Source: Lachnospiraceae bacterium
GTDB taxonomy: Bacteria; Bacillota_A; Clostridia; Lachnospirales; Lachnospiraceae
DNA: 64,000 bases
NCBI GenBank assembly: GCA_017391465.1
Contig: JAFOYH010000020.1
Coordinates: 1-64,000, forward strand
Direction of reading: 5' to 3'
Shown: positions 33,737 to 42,250 of the stretch, piece after piece
Position numbering within the stretch: position 1 is the first letter of the stretch
Layout: the number at the start of each line of letters is the position of its first letter
Program-made: the position numbers and the translations under genes
Notes under the pieces: model-generated
Databases searched by the model: none
What the model saw: only the letters and a program-made list of their open reading frames with translations
Told to the model about the DNA's origin: nothing

Positions 33737-35608
33737 ATGAAAAAATTAGCTTTAACTGATGATATCCTTATGAAAGTTGAAAAACCAGCCAGATATCTCG
33801 GTAATGAATATAATGCTGTGTATAAAAATCCGTCTTCCGTGGATGTAAGATTCGCTATGTGTTTCCCAGATGTATATGAGATTGGCATGTCCTATCTGGG
33901 TATTCAGATTATCTACGATATGTTAAATCGACGTGAAGATGTGTATTGTGAACGTCTCTATTCACCATGGATGGATTTGGATGCTATTATGCGTGAACGA
34001 AATATTCCATTATTTGCTTTGGAATCACAAGATCCTGTGAAAGAATTTGACTTCCTTGGAATTACACTTCAATATGAAATGTGCTATACAAACGTGCTTC
34101 AAATTCTGGATTTAAGTCAGATTCCAATAAAATCTGTCGATCGAACAATCGATCATCCATTTGTCATTGGTGGAGGACCTTGCGTTTATAATCCGGAACC
34201 TTTAGCTGATTTTTTTGATTTGTTTTATATTGGAGAGGCAGAAACAGTATATTATGATTTGATCGATTGTTATAAGTTATGGAAAAAGGAAGGTAAGTCA
34301 CGACGCGACTTTTTGATCGAAGCTGCAAAGATACCTGGTATTTATGTACCATCTTTATATGACGTTAAATATAATGATGATCAAACTATTAAATCTTTTA
34401 AACCTAATGTTGAACACATTCCACAAAAAATCAAGAAACAAGTTGTTTCTGATTTAGGAGATACCTATTATCCATCAAAACCAGTAGTTCCATTTATAAA
34501 GGTTACACAGGATCGAGTTGTTTTAGAAATTCAGCGTGGCTGTATTCGTGGCTGTCGTTTTTGCCAGGCGGGCAATGTCTATCGTCCGAACAGAGAACGT
34601 GAATTGGAATTTCTTAAAAAATATGCCCATGATATGCTGACATATACAGGACATGAAGAAATTTCCTTAAGTTCTTTAAGTTCCAGTGATTATTCGAGAC
34701 TTGAAGAATTAACAACTTATTTAATTCAGGAATTTGGTTCAAAGAAGAATGTAAACATTTCTTTGCCTTCATTAAGAATTGATGCGTTTTCTTTGGACGT
34801 TATGAGGCAGGTTCAGGATGTTAAAAAAAGCAGTCTTACGTTTGCTCCTGAAGCAGGATCCCAGCGGATGAGAGATGTCATTAATAAAGGACTTACAGAA
34901 GAAGATATTTTTTCAGGAGCAATGGAAGCCTTTAATGGCGGATGGAATCGTGTTAAATTATACTTTATGCTTGGCTTGCCAGGTGAAACTTATGATGATA
35001 TCGAAGGAATTGCTAAATTATCCAATGATATCGCATCTTTATATTATACAATTCCAAAAGATAAGAGACCAAATCCGAGAGTCGATGTTGTATCCAGCAC
35101 TTCTTTTTTTGTTCCAAAACCATTTACTCCATTTCAGTGGGTTGCGCAGAATACAACAGAAGAATTTAAGGAAAAACAGCGTTTTCTTAGTCAAAAGATG
35201 AAAGAACAGCTTAACCGAAAGAGTATGCGTTATAACTGGCATGATTTTGATTTGACTGCTTTGGAAGGCTTTCTTGCACGAGGTGATCGTCGTTTAAGCG
35301 AAGTGATTTTGAAAGCATATCAGAAAGGATGCATGTTTGATTCCTGGTCTGAACATTTTTATTATGATCGCTGGATAGAAGCTATGAAAGAAGCAAATAT
35401 TGACCCGGAATTTTATACAGATCGCGTACGTTCTTATGATGAAATTCTTCCATGGGATTTTATTGATGCAGGCGTAACAAAGGAATTTTTATGGCATGAA
35501 TATGTACAATCTCAGAATGGATCTGTTACGCCAAATTGCCGTGTAAAATGTTCTGGATGTGGATGTCGAATCTATGAAGGAGGTGTATGTTATGAAGGTC
35601 AGAATTAA
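33737..35608 (+). CDS. TIGR03960-type B12-binding radical SAM protein
   Basis: Radical SAM enzyme of unknown substrate. The 623-residue product has an N-terminal B12-binding-like domain (about 20-180), then the cluster motif RGCIRGCRFCQAG (C-x3-C-x2-C, near 270) and SAM barrel motifs (SLPSLRIDAF, KSSLTFAPEAGSQRMRDVINKGL). The C-terminus is cysteine-rich (CRVKCSGCGCRIYEGGVC), a possible second metal site. The end overlaps the next gene by 17 bases. This gene pair (TIGR03960-TIGR03936) with rng and rplU downstream is conserved in Clostridia, pointing to RNA modification, which remains inference. Confidence 0.9.
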   Translation: MKKLALTDDILMKVEKPARYLGNEYNAVYKNPSSVDVRFAMCFPDVYEIGMSYLGIQIIYDMLNRREDVYCERLYSPWMDLDAIMRERNIPLFALESQDPVKEFDFLGITLQYEMCYTNVLQILDLSQIPIKSVDRTIDHPFVIGGGPCVYNPEPLADFFDLFYIGEAETVYYDLIDCYKLWKKEGKSRRDFLIEAAKIPGIYVPSLYDVKYNDDQTIKSFKPNVEHIPQKIKKQVVSDLGDTYYPSKPVVPFIKVTQDRVVLEIQRGCIRGCRFCQAGNVYRPNRERELEFLKKYAHDMLTYTGHEEISLSSLSSSDYSRLEELTTYLIQEFGSKKNVNISLPSLRIDAFSLDVMRQVQDVKKSSLTFAPEAGSQRMRDVINKGLTEEDIFSGAMEAFNGGWNRVKLYFMLGLPGETYDDIEGIAKLSNDIASLYYTIPKDKRPNPRVDVVSSTSFFVPKPFTPFQWVAQNTTEEFKEKQRFLSQKMKEQLNRKSMRYNWHDFDLTALEGFLARGDRRLSEVILKAYQKGCMFDSWSEHFYYDRWIEAMKEANIDPEFYTDRVRSYDEILPWDFIDAGVTKEFLWHEYVQSQNGSVTPNCRVKCSGCGCRIYEGGVCYEGQN

Positions 35609-36275
35609 ATTTGCTAAAGAAGGTATTATGCGTTTTATTGGACATCTGGATATGATGCGTTATTTTCAAAAGGCATTTCGACGTTCAGGCATTGATATCC
35701 AATATTCTCAAGGATTTAGTCCACATCAATTAATTTCATTTGCAGCTCCTTTAGGGGTTGGACTGACAAGTACAGGCGAATATATGGACATTGTATTGGG
35801 CGAATGTCCTTCATCCAACGAGCTTGTTCGTTTAATTAATGAACAGATGGTCGATGGCGTACGCATTTTGAGCGCAGTAGCTCTTCCGGATAATAGTAAA
35901 ACTGCCATGTCAATTGTAACAACAGCTGATTATCAGATTACTTACAGAGAAAATATGCATCCTGATTTTGATTTGGAAGAAGCAATTCATCGATTTATGA
36001 TGCAAGAGCAGATTATGGTAACGAAAAAAACAAAGAAAAGTGAAAAAACGATGGATATTAAACCAATGATTCATGAATTTAAAGTTACTTCATCCGGATG
36101 TTTCATGAATGTTGCTACTGGAAGTACTCAAAACCTAAAACCTGAACAGGTCATGGAAACACTCTATCAATTTATGGATAGAACTTTTGATCCATTTACA
36201 ATCTATATTCATCGCATAGAAACTTATGGCGAAAATTTTAAATCTTTAGAAAAGTATGGAAAAAGCATTGAATAA
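35592..36275 (+). CDS. TIGR03936/DUF2344 family radical-SAM-linked protein
   Basis: Partner of the preceding radical SAM protein; role unknown. The 227-residue product begins MKVRIKFAKEGIMRFIGHLDMMRYFQKAFRRSGI, the family signature, followed by YSQGFSPHQLISFAAPLGVG. The ATG at 35592 has AAGGAGGTG in front, inside the upstream gene's end; the longer frame from 35559 is not used. The end overlaps rng by 20 bases. In other genomes the two proteins can be fused, which supports joint function. Confidence 0.88.
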   Translation: MKVRIKFAKEGIMRFIGHLDMMRYFQKAFRRSGIDIQYSQGFSPHQLISFAAPLGVGLTSTGEYMDIVLGECPSSNELVRLINEQMVDGVRILSAVALPDNSKTAMSIVTTADYQITYRENMHPDFDLEEAIHRFMMQEQIMVTKKTKKSEKTMDIKPMIHEFKVTSSGCFMNVATGSTQNLKPEQVMETLYQFMDRTFDPFTIYIHRIETYGENFKSLEKYGKSIE

Positions 36276-37467
36276 ACATAAAATGTCGAAAGAAGTTGTT
36301 ATTACAAACTATAAAAATCGATATTTAATTGCCTATTTAGAAAATAATAAGGCGATTGAATTGTTTTTAAAATCACCAGATTCTATAGAAATTGGTGATA
36401 TCTATATAGGAAAAGTTAAAAATATTGTAGAAAATATCCAGGCGGCCTTTGTTGAAGTGTCGCCTGGAATTATTGGTTATTATTCATTAAAAAATAATAC
36501 AAATCATTTATTTACCTGTCCAACAAATCGTAAGCTTTCAATCGGTGATGAAATAATGGTTCAGATTGAAAGAGGTTCTATTAAATCCAAAGCACCTGTA
36601 TTATCAAGTCATATTCAAATTCAAGGAAATTGTATGGTTCTTTTAGGCAATTATCCTTTTATTGGAGTTTCAAAAAAAATTTCATCCTCCCATATCAGAG
36701 ATAATCTGAAATTTTTAGCCCATGAATTTGTTGGGGATTCTCAGAATGGTATCATATTCCGTACAGAAGCACAAAATACGAATGAAAAAATTTTAAGAGA
36801 AGAATATGACTCTCTTTTGGTTGACTATAACAAGATTATGTCTACCTTTCGAATGCGTACATGTTATTCTAAGATTTACGGGATGCCACAAAATTGGTTA
36901 AAGTATGTTCATGCCAATAATTTACATGATTTACGTATTGTAACGGATTTAGAGGATGTTTTTGATAATCTGATGAAACAAGATTATATATCTGATAAGA
37001 ATAATTTGTGCGAATTTTATTCGGATAAAACTTATTCTTTAATAAAACTAAAAAGTCTTGAAACCCAGATAGACCGTGCTGTTTCTAAACATGTATGGTT
37101 ACGCTCGGGGGCGTCTCTTGTCATTGAACCAACGGAAGCTTTAACTTCTATTGATGTTAATACAAGTAAAACTGAAATTCGTAAAAAAGACGAAAGTACA
37201 TTTTTAGAAATAAATATAGAAGCTGCACATGAAATATTTAGACAAATTCGTCTGCGCAATTTGTCTGGAATTATTATTGTCGACTTTATCAATCTTTCTG
37301 ATAAAAAAAATGAGATATTATTGATGAATACATTGAAGCTTGCTGCGCAGGAGGATCCTGTACAAACAAATGTTATTGATATAACACCTTTAGGACTTGT
37401 TGAAATTACACGTAAGCGAACATATCGTCCGTTTTATGAACAATTGAAGGAGTATAATTATGAATAG
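36256..37467 (+). CDS. rng: Ribonuclease E/G family protein, short form
   Basis: Endoribonuclease acting in rRNA and mRNA processing. The 403-residue product has an S1 RNA-binding domain (about 38-110) and the DNase-I-like catalytic domain with SIDVNTSKTE (first catalytic Asp) and RNLSGIIIVDFINLS (second). It ends just after LVEITRKRTYRPF, so it lacks the CxxC zinc-link and the small domain that tetramerise E. coli RNase E/G. The start is uncertain: ATG 36256 (20-base overlap with the upstream gene) or ATG 36283. It overlaps the PAP2 gene by 8 bases. Confidence 0.88.
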   Translation: MEKALNKHKMSKEVVITNYKNRYLIAYLENNKAIELFLKSPDSIEIGDIYIGKVKNIVENIQAAFVEVSPGIIGYYSLKNNTNHLFTCPTNRKLSIGDEIMVQIERGSIKSKAPVLSSHIQIQGNCMVLLGNYPFIGVSKKISSSHIRDNLKFLAHEFVGDSQNGIIFRTEAQNTNEKILREEYDSLLVDYNKIMSTFRMRTCYSKIYGMPQNWLKYVHANNLHDLRIVTDLEDVFDNLMKQDYISDKNNLCEFYSDKTYSLIKLKSLETQIDRAVSKHVWLRSGASLVIEPTEALTSIDVNTSKTEIRKKDESTFLEINIEAAHEIFRQIRLRNLSGIIIVDFINLSDKKNEILLMNTLKLAAQEDPVQTNVIDITPLGLVEITRKRTYRPFYEQLKEYNYE

Positions 37468-37945
37468 AGAACGTTATCTTTCATTAATGCGATGGGCAAA
37501 TGATATGAAATCAAGAAAGTGTGTTATCTGCGGAATGACAAAATGTATTCCTTTTTTACTTGCCTTTTTTTATATTTTTTCGATAATATTTTGCATATTG
37601 ATGTACCCCGTTTCTTTATTACGTTTGATTTTTCATCCTTTATTATGCTTTATAACTGTAACATTTCTTAGAAACTTGATAAAAGCTCCCAGACCGTATG
37701 ATGTTTTTGATTTTATTCCATTGTGTGGATATCATCCCGGAAAAAATAAAAGTTTTCCAAGTCGTCATACGGCCAGCGCAGCTATTTTAGCACTTGAAAT
37801 ATCCCATATTTTTGGAGGTGTTATTGGAATCATTTGTATAATTCTTGCATTGATTATGGGAGTATTTCGTGTTCTATGTGGAAATCATTTTATAAAAGAT
37901 GTAATTGCAGGTTATTTTGTTGCTTTATTCTTTTATTTTCTGTAA
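37460..37945 (+). CDS. PAP2-family membrane phosphatase
   Basis: Likely hydrolyses a lipid phosphate or pyrophosphate at the membrane. The 161-residue product has several hydrophobic spans and the acid-phosphatase motifs: RNLIKAPRP (C1, with Arg in place of the first Lys), FPSRHTASAA (C2) and FRVLCGNHFIKD (C3, Arg-x5-His-x3-Asp). The N-terminus has a CxxC-type pair (CVIC, then CG...C) before the first span. It overlaps rng by 8 bases, so it is coupled to it; phosphatases are not usual partners of rng. Confidence 0.82.
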   Translation: MNRERYLSLMRWANDMKSRKCVICGMTKCIPFLLAFFYIFSIIFCILMYPVSLLRLIFHPLLCFITVTFLRNLIKAPRPYDVFDFIPLCGYHPGKNKSFPSRHTASAAILALEISHIFGGVIGIICIILALIMGVFRVLCGNHFIKDVIAGYFVALFFYFL

Positions 37946-37990
37946 ATTAAAACAAATATCTCTTGTTTAGTGAAATATATTCTACAAAGC

Positions 37991-38019
37991 TTGACATTGT
38001 CGCACAATTATGCTATTAT
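37991..38019 (+). promoter_or_regulatory. Strong extended sigma-A promoter for the cytidylate-kinase-like gene
   Basis: TTGACA (37991-37996), a 17-base spacer, and TATTAT (38014-38019) preceded by TGC (extended -10). It makes the following gene an independent unit. Confidence 0.88.
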
Positions 38020-38061
38020 TTATTTAGATAAAAGAATATTGTAAACAAAGGGGGTTTGTTT

Positions 38062-38652
38062 ATGGGTAACAATTATATAATTACAATTGGTCGTGAATAT
38101 GGCAGTGGCGGTTTTGAAATTGGTAAGAAACTTGCCGAAAAACTTGGTATTGGATTTTATGACAAAAATCTGATCGATGAAGTTGCTAAGAAGAGTGGTA
38201 TCCATATTGATATGCTTCATAAAGGTGATGAAAAGAACATTTCTTCTTGGCTCAATCCGGTTTACCAGAATGGAACGATAAATGATCGTATTTTCTGGGC
38301 ACAGTCTGATGTCATTCGTGAGATTGCTGAAAAAGAGTCTTGTGTTATCATTGGACGTTGTGCAGACTATATCCTCAAGGATTTTGATAATGTGGTAAAC
38401 ATTTTTGTTCAGGCACCTTTTGAAGATCGTGTAGCACGGATTTGTAATAAGTATCTGATCGAATTACCGGAAGAAGCTAAGAGAGAAATTAAAAAAACAG
38501 ACAAACAGCGTCGTTCTTATTATGAATTCTACACCGACTATGGATGGGGTGAAAGAAAACATAAAGACTTAATTGTTAACAGTAGTGTTCTCGGTATTGA
38601 TGGAACTGTGGATTTCATCAAAAATTTCGTTGAACGTAAATTTAATTTATAA
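38062..38652 (+). CDS. Cytidylate kinase-like family protein
   Basis: P-loop nucleoside-monophosphate-kinase-like protein (PF13189 type); substrate unproven. The 196-residue product begins with TIGREYGSGGFEIGKKLAEKLGIGFYDKNLIDEVA, where GREYGSGG is the phosphate-binding loop, and has CVIIGRCADYIL and FVQAPFEDRVARI. The ATG at 38062 follows AAAGGGGGT (38048-38056); a TTG at 38056 would overlap that site. It has its own strong promoter and a terminator and interrupts the rng-rplU order. It is not the canonical cmk gene, whose sequence differs. Confidence 0.85.
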   Translation: MGNNYIITIGREYGSGGFEIGKKLAEKLGIGFYDKNLIDEVAKKSGIHIDMLHKGDEKNISSWLNPVYQNGTINDRIFWAQSDVIREIAEKESCVIIGRCADYILKDFDNVVNIFVQAPFEDRVARICNKYLIELPEEAKREIKKTDKQRRSYYEFYTDYGWGERKHKDLIVNSSVLGIDGTVDFIKNFVERKFNL

Positions 38653-38711
38653 AATAGAATTTTTGATTCAGCTGAGTCTTTCAACTCAAACCCCAACATG
38701 ATGTACATCAC

Positions 38712-38741
38712 GGGCTGTCAGTAATGGCAGCCCATTTTTTT
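38712..38741 (+). terminator. Terminator after the cytidylate-kinase-like gene
   Basis: GGGCTG/CAGCCC stem (38712-38717/38728-38733) followed by A and seven T (38735-38741). Confidence 0.88.
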
Positions 38742-38852
38742 ATTTACCCATTTCATTTGATCAAAAACAACTGCTTGATTATTTTATAAGATCATGTATA
38801 CTACATGTTGTGAAATAATATAATTTTTTTGAAAAATATTGAATTATTAATA

Positions 38853-38881
38853 TTGACAATATTTGACCCTTATGTTAAGAT
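38853..38881 (+). promoter_or_regulatory. Strong sigma-A promoter for rplU-prp-rpmA
   Basis: TTGACA (38853-38858), a 17-base spacer, and TAAGAT (38876-38881) with a TGT extended -10. The AT-rich stretch upstream (38800-38850) could act as an UP element. Confidence 0.85.
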
Positions 38882-38888
38882 TATCTAG

Positions 38889-38946
38889 TGTGCCGCACAG
38901 CGAGGTTTTAAGTTCTAAGGACACCAAAGCTGGCGAGTTTTATTAT
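38889..38946 (+). ncRNA. Candidate ribosomal protein L21 leader RNA
   Basis: About 60 bases between the strong promoter and the rplU ribosome site, with GC-containing blocks (CCGCACAGCGAGG, GGACACC, GCTGGCGAG) unlike the AT-rich surroundings. Firmicutes carry an L21 leader at this place that is thought to bind L21 for autoregulation. Position and block pattern fit, but I cannot align it to the family model. The rest of the 38653-38959 gap holds the preceding terminator and the promoter. Confidence 0.55.
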
Positions 38947-38959
38947 TAGGAGGTGCCAT

Positions 38960-39268
38960 ATGTACGCAATTATAGCAACAGGTGGTAAACAGTACAAAGT
39001 ATCTGAAGGCGACGTTATCCGCGTTGAAAAACTCGGTATCGAAGCTGGTGAATCCGTTGTATTTGATCAGGTTCTTGTTGTTAGCGGTGACGAAGTAAAA
39101 GTTGGTAATCCAACAGTTGCTAACGCTACAGTTTCCGGTACAGTTATGTGTGACGGAAAAGCTAAAAAAGTTATCGTTTACAGATACAAGAGAAAAACAG
39201 GATATCACAAAAAGAATGGTCACAGACAGGCGTATACACAGGTTAAGATTGAAAAAATCAACGCTTAA
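38960..39268 (+). CDS. rplU: 50S ribosomal protein L21
   Basis: Large-subunit protein binding 23S rRNA. The 102-residue product starts [20 protein letters not shown] and ends in the basic [21 protein letters not shown] signature. TAGGAGG precedes the ATG. It is the first gene of rplU-prp-rpmA, from a strong promoter with a probable leader RNA. Confidence 0.97.
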   Translation: MYAIIATGGKQYKVSEGDVIRVEKLGIEAGESVVFDQVLVVSGDEVKVGNPTVANATVSGTVMCDGKAKKVIVYRYKRKTGYHKKNGHRQAYTQVKIEKINA

Positions 39269-39284
39269 TCCAGGTTGTTGAGTT

Positions 39285-39614
39285 ATGATTTGTGTAACTA
39301 TTGTCCAGACTAAGGACAAGCAGATTAGAGCTTTTCAAGTTTCTGGTCATGCAGGTTTTGCAGAGAGTGGACAGGATATTGTTTGCAGTGCAGTTTCTGC
39401 ATTGACAATCACAACAATTAATGCTTTAGAAGTATATACTTCACAGCCTTTTGAAGTCGATCAGGACGAGGAAGACGGCATTATTACTGTAAATTTTCTG
39501 GATGATTTATCTCATGATGCAGAGCTTTTGATGAAATCTCTGATTCTCGGATTAAGATCCATTGAAAATGAGTATAACAACGAATATATACACGTAGAAT
39601 TCAGGGAGGTGTAG
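39285..39614 (+). CDS. prp: Ribosomal-processing cysteine protease Prp
   Basis: Prp removes the N-terminal prosequence of L27 in Firmicutes, essential for ribosome assembly where the extension exists. The 109-residue product has the catalytic His in VSGHAGFAESGQDIVCSAVSAL and the catalytic Cys about 12 residues later in the same segment. It lies between rplU and rpmA, and its target site is present in the downstream L27. Only a weak ribosome site precedes the ATG, consistent with coupling to rplU. Confidence 0.95.
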   Translation: MICVTIVQTKDKQIRAFQVSGHAGFAESGQDIVCSAVSALTITTINALEVYTSQPFEVDQDEEDGIITVNFLDDLSHDAELLMKSLILGLRSIENEYNNEYIHVEFREV

Positions 39615-39617
39615 ACG

Positions 39618-39908
39618 ATGTTAAATATGAACCTTCAGTTTTTCGCTCATAAAAAGGGTGTTGGTTCTACAAAGAACGGTAGAGATTCCGAATCCAAACG
39701 TTTAGGTGCGAAAAGAGCAGACGGACAGTTTGTAAAAGCTGGAAATATCCTTTACAGACAGCGTGGTACTAAAATTCATCCAGGCGTAAATGTTGGCCGT
39801 GGTGGCGATGATACATTATTTGCTTTAGTTGACGGTGTTGTAAGATTCGAAAGAAAAGGTAGAGATAAAAAACAGGTTTCTATCTATCCAGTAGCAGCAA
39901 ACGAATAA
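39618..39908 (+). CDS. rpmA: 50S ribosomal protein L27 with cleavable N-terminal extension
   Basis: L27 reaches the peptidyl-transferase centre with its N-terminus. The 96-residue precursor starts [17 protein letters not shown]; the first nine residues (ending QFF) match the Prp-cleaved prosequence, leaving mature AHKKGVGS. The rest ([29 protein letters not shown]) is typical. GGAGGT (39605-39610) lies 7 bases before the ATG, inside the prp tail. Confidence 0.97.
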   Translation: MLNMNLQFFAHKKGVGSTKNGRDSESKRLGAKRADGQFVKAGNILYRQRGTKIHPGVNVGRGGDDTLFALVDGVVRFERKGRDKKQVSIYPVAANE

Positions 39909-39923
39909 TAAGTAAGAACAAGG

Positions 39924-39958
39924 CGACTTCAGATTTTTAAGATTTGAAGTCGTTTTTT
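39924..39958 (+). terminator. Terminator after rpmA
   Basis: An 11-bp stem CGACTTCAGAT/ATTTGAAGTCG (39924-39934/39942-39952, one G-T pair) followed by six T. Confidence 0.92.
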
Positions 39959-39999
39959 AATAACTGAAATATATAGTTCCCGTAGAAAGGAGGGAAAAT

Positions 40000-41289
40000 A
40001 TGTTTGTAGATAAAGCGAAAATTTATGTTCGCTCCGGAAAAGGTGGCGATGGCCATGTGAGTTTCCGAAGAGAACTCTATGTTCCTGCAGGTGGACCAAA
40101 TGGCGGCGATGGCGGAAAAGGCGGAGATGTTATTTTTGTTGTTGATAAAGGTCTTAACACATTAACAGATTTCAGACATGTTCGTAAATACGCTGCTGGT
40201 GATGGAAGACCTGGCGGCAAAGATCGTTGTCATGGCGCTGATGGTGAAGATATCATTATCAAAGTACCTGAAGGAACAATCATAAAAGAAGAAAATTCAG
40301 GATTAGTTATTGCTGATATGTCGGGTGACACACAACAACTCGTCCTTTTAAAGGGTGGTCGCGGAGGTAAAGGAAACCAGCATTATGCTACTCCTACGAT
40401 GCAAGCACCAAAGTATGCTCAGCCTGGACAAAAAGCTCAGGAATTAAACCTTATTCTTGAATTAAAGGTTATTGCTGATGTAGGTCTTGTGGGCTTTCCA
40501 AATGTTGGTAAATCCACATTTCTGTCCAGAGTAACGAATGCAAGACCAAAGATTGCTAATTATCATTTTACAACACTTAGTCCGAATCTGGGTGTTGTTG
40601 ACCTTGATGGAAGTAATGGATTTGTCATTGCAGATATTCCAGGTATTATTGAAGGTGCTTCAGAAGGCGTTGGTCTTGGTCACGAATTTTTGCGCCATAT
40701 AGAACGTACACGTGTCATTATTCATATTGTTGATGCGGCCGGAGTTGAAGGGCGTGATCCAATTCAGGATATTCGTTTGATTCATAAAGAGTTAGAAGCT
40801 TATAACGAAGAGCTTGCACATCGACCACAGGTTATTGCAGCAAATAAAATTGATGCATTATATGAAGGTGAAAATGACGATGCCATTCAGCTTTTAAAAG
40901 AAGAATTCGAACCTGAAGGTATAAAAGTATTTCCTATATCCGCAGTGAGTGGTAAAGGTGTTAAAGAATTACTTTACTATGTGAATAATCTCTTAAAAGA
41001 TTTAGGTGAGGAAAAAATTACATTTGAACGTGAATATTTTCCAGAATCTATTGAAGAAAATCTTCCATTTAGTGTCTTTAAAGACGACGAAGAAGATGAT
41101 GTTTATCATGTAGAAGGCCCTCGAGTTGAAAGGATGCTTGGTTATACAAATCTAGAATCTGAAAAAGGTTTTGATTTCTTCCAGAAATTCATGAAAGATA
41201 ATGGAATTTTGGATGAATTGGAAGCTTTGGGTATTCAGGATGGTGACACAGTTAAAGTATATTATCACGAATTTGAATATTATAAATAG
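40000..41289 (+). CDS. obgE: Obg-family GTPase ObgE/CgtA
   Basis: Essential GTPase linked to 50S assembly, stress response and sporulation onset. The 429-residue product has the glycine-rich Obg domain (1-158: VRSGKGGDGHVSFRRE, GGKGGDV), the G domain with GFPNVGKSTFLSRV (about 165) and DIPG, and a C-terminal OCT domain (about 345-425, DDVYHVEGPRVERMLGYTNLES). AAGGAGG precedes the ATG. It is followed 15 bases on by yhbY. Confidence 0.97.
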   Translation: MFVDKAKIYVRSGKGGDGHVSFRRELYVPAGGPNGGDGGKGGDVIFVVDKGLNTLTDFRHVRKYAAGDGRPGGKDRCHGADGEDIIIKVPEGTIIKEENSGLVIADMSGDTQQLVLLKGGRGGKGNQHYATPTMQAPKYAQPGQKAQELNLILELKVIADVGLVGFPNVGKSTFLSRVTNARPKIANYHFTTLSPNLGVVDLDGSNGFVIADIPGIIEGASEGVGLGHEFLRHIERTRVIIHIVDAAGVEGRDPIQDIRLIHKELEAYNEELAHRPQVIAANKIDALYEGENDDAIQLLKEEFEPEGIKVFPISAVSGKGVKELLYYVNNLLKDLGEEKITFEREYFPESIEENLPFSVFKDDEEDDVYHVEGPRVERMLGYTNLESEKGFDFFQKFMKDNGILDELEALGIQDGDTVKVYYHEFEYYK

Positions 41290-41304
41290 CAGGAGGATAA
41301 AGTT

Positions 41305-41604
41305 TTGATTAAAACAAGTAAACAAAGAGCTTATTTAAAAAGCCTGGCTATGAATATTACACCTATTTTTCAGATTGGTAAATCCAGTCTTACACCAGAA
41401 TTGACAGAAGCCATTGATGAAGCTTTGGCAGCTCGTGAATTAATTAAAATTTCTGTTCTTCAGAATTGTCTTGATGATCCTCGTGCTATTGCAGATTATC
41501 TCAGTGAGCGTACACATTCTGAAGTTGTTCAGGTTATCGGTAAAAAAATCGTTTTATATCGTGAAGGTAAAGATAAAAAGAAAAAAATCGTGCTTCCTGA
41601 ATAA
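41305..41604 (+). CDS. yhbY: Ribosome assembly RNA-binding protein YhbY
   Basis: CRM-domain protein that associates with pre-50S particles. The 99-residue product has AMNITPIFQIGKSSLTPELTEAIDEALAARELIKISVLQN, the CRM core with its GxxG-type loop. The start is TTG 41305, placed 7 bases after AGGAGGA (41291-41297). It lies between obgE and nadD, as is usual in Firmicutes. Confidence 0.94.
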   Translation: MIKTSKQRAYLKSLAMNITPIFQIGKSSLTPELTEAIDEALAARELIKISVLQNCLDDPRAIADYLSERTHSEVVQVIGKKIVLYREGKDKKKKIVLPE

Positions 41605-41617
41605 TAAGGAGGATGAC

Positions 41618-42250
41618 ATGAAAAAGGTCGGTATTATGGGTGGGACATTCAATCCAATACATGTTGGACATCTTATGTTAGCAGAGAATGCCTACGCATT
41701 TTGTGGATTAGACGAAATATGGTTTATGCCTTCAGCTGATCCTCCGCATAAAACAAATCAAAATGTATTGGAATATCATCATCGCAGTCAAATGACAGAA
41801 TTAGCTATTGAATTTGTCCCATATTTTAAATTATCTAATTTTGAAACTTTGCGTAAGGAATATAGTTATACTGCAGAAACTCTGCGATTATTACATGAAG
41901 AATATCCGGATACAGAATTTTATTTTATAATGGGTGCAGACTCACTTTTTCAAATCGAAACATGGTATGAACCTCATAATGTCATGGCAAGAGCAGTTTT
42001 AATTGTTGCTGTTCGTGAGCATTATTCTATGAATGAAATGAAGACACAGATCAATTATTTACACGATAAATATCATGCACATATAGAATTAATAAATATG
42101 CCTGGTATTGATCTATCTTCTCATTTTATTCGTGAACGTGTATCTAAAAGCGAAACCATTCGTTATTTTGTTCCAGAAAATGTTCGCCAATACATTTATG
42201 ATCATCATCTATATAAAGGAGTATATAACACAAATGAAATATTCAATTGA
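41618..42250 (+). CDS. nadD: Nicotinate-nucleotide adenylyltransferase
   Basis: Transfers AMP to nicotinate mononucleotide in NAD synthesis. The 210-residue product has GGTFNPIHVGHLMLAENA with the HxGH motif at its N-terminus, MPSADPPHK, YFIMGADSLFQIETW, and the second ATP motif DLSSHFIRERV. AAGGAGGA sets the ATG at 41618. Its end overlaps yqeK by 17 bases. The longer frame starting at 41471 overlaps yhbY and is rejected. Confidence 0.96.
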   Translation: MKKVGIMGGTFNPIHVGHLMLAENAYAFCGLDEIWFMPSADPPHKTNQNVLEYHHRSQMTELAIEFVPYFKLSNFETLRKEYSYTAETLRLLHEEYPDTEFYFIMGADSLFQIETWYEPHNVMARAVLIVAVREHYSMNEMKTQINYLHDKYHAHIELINMPGIDLSSHFIRERVSKSETIRYFVPENVRQYIYDHHLYKGVYNTNEIFN

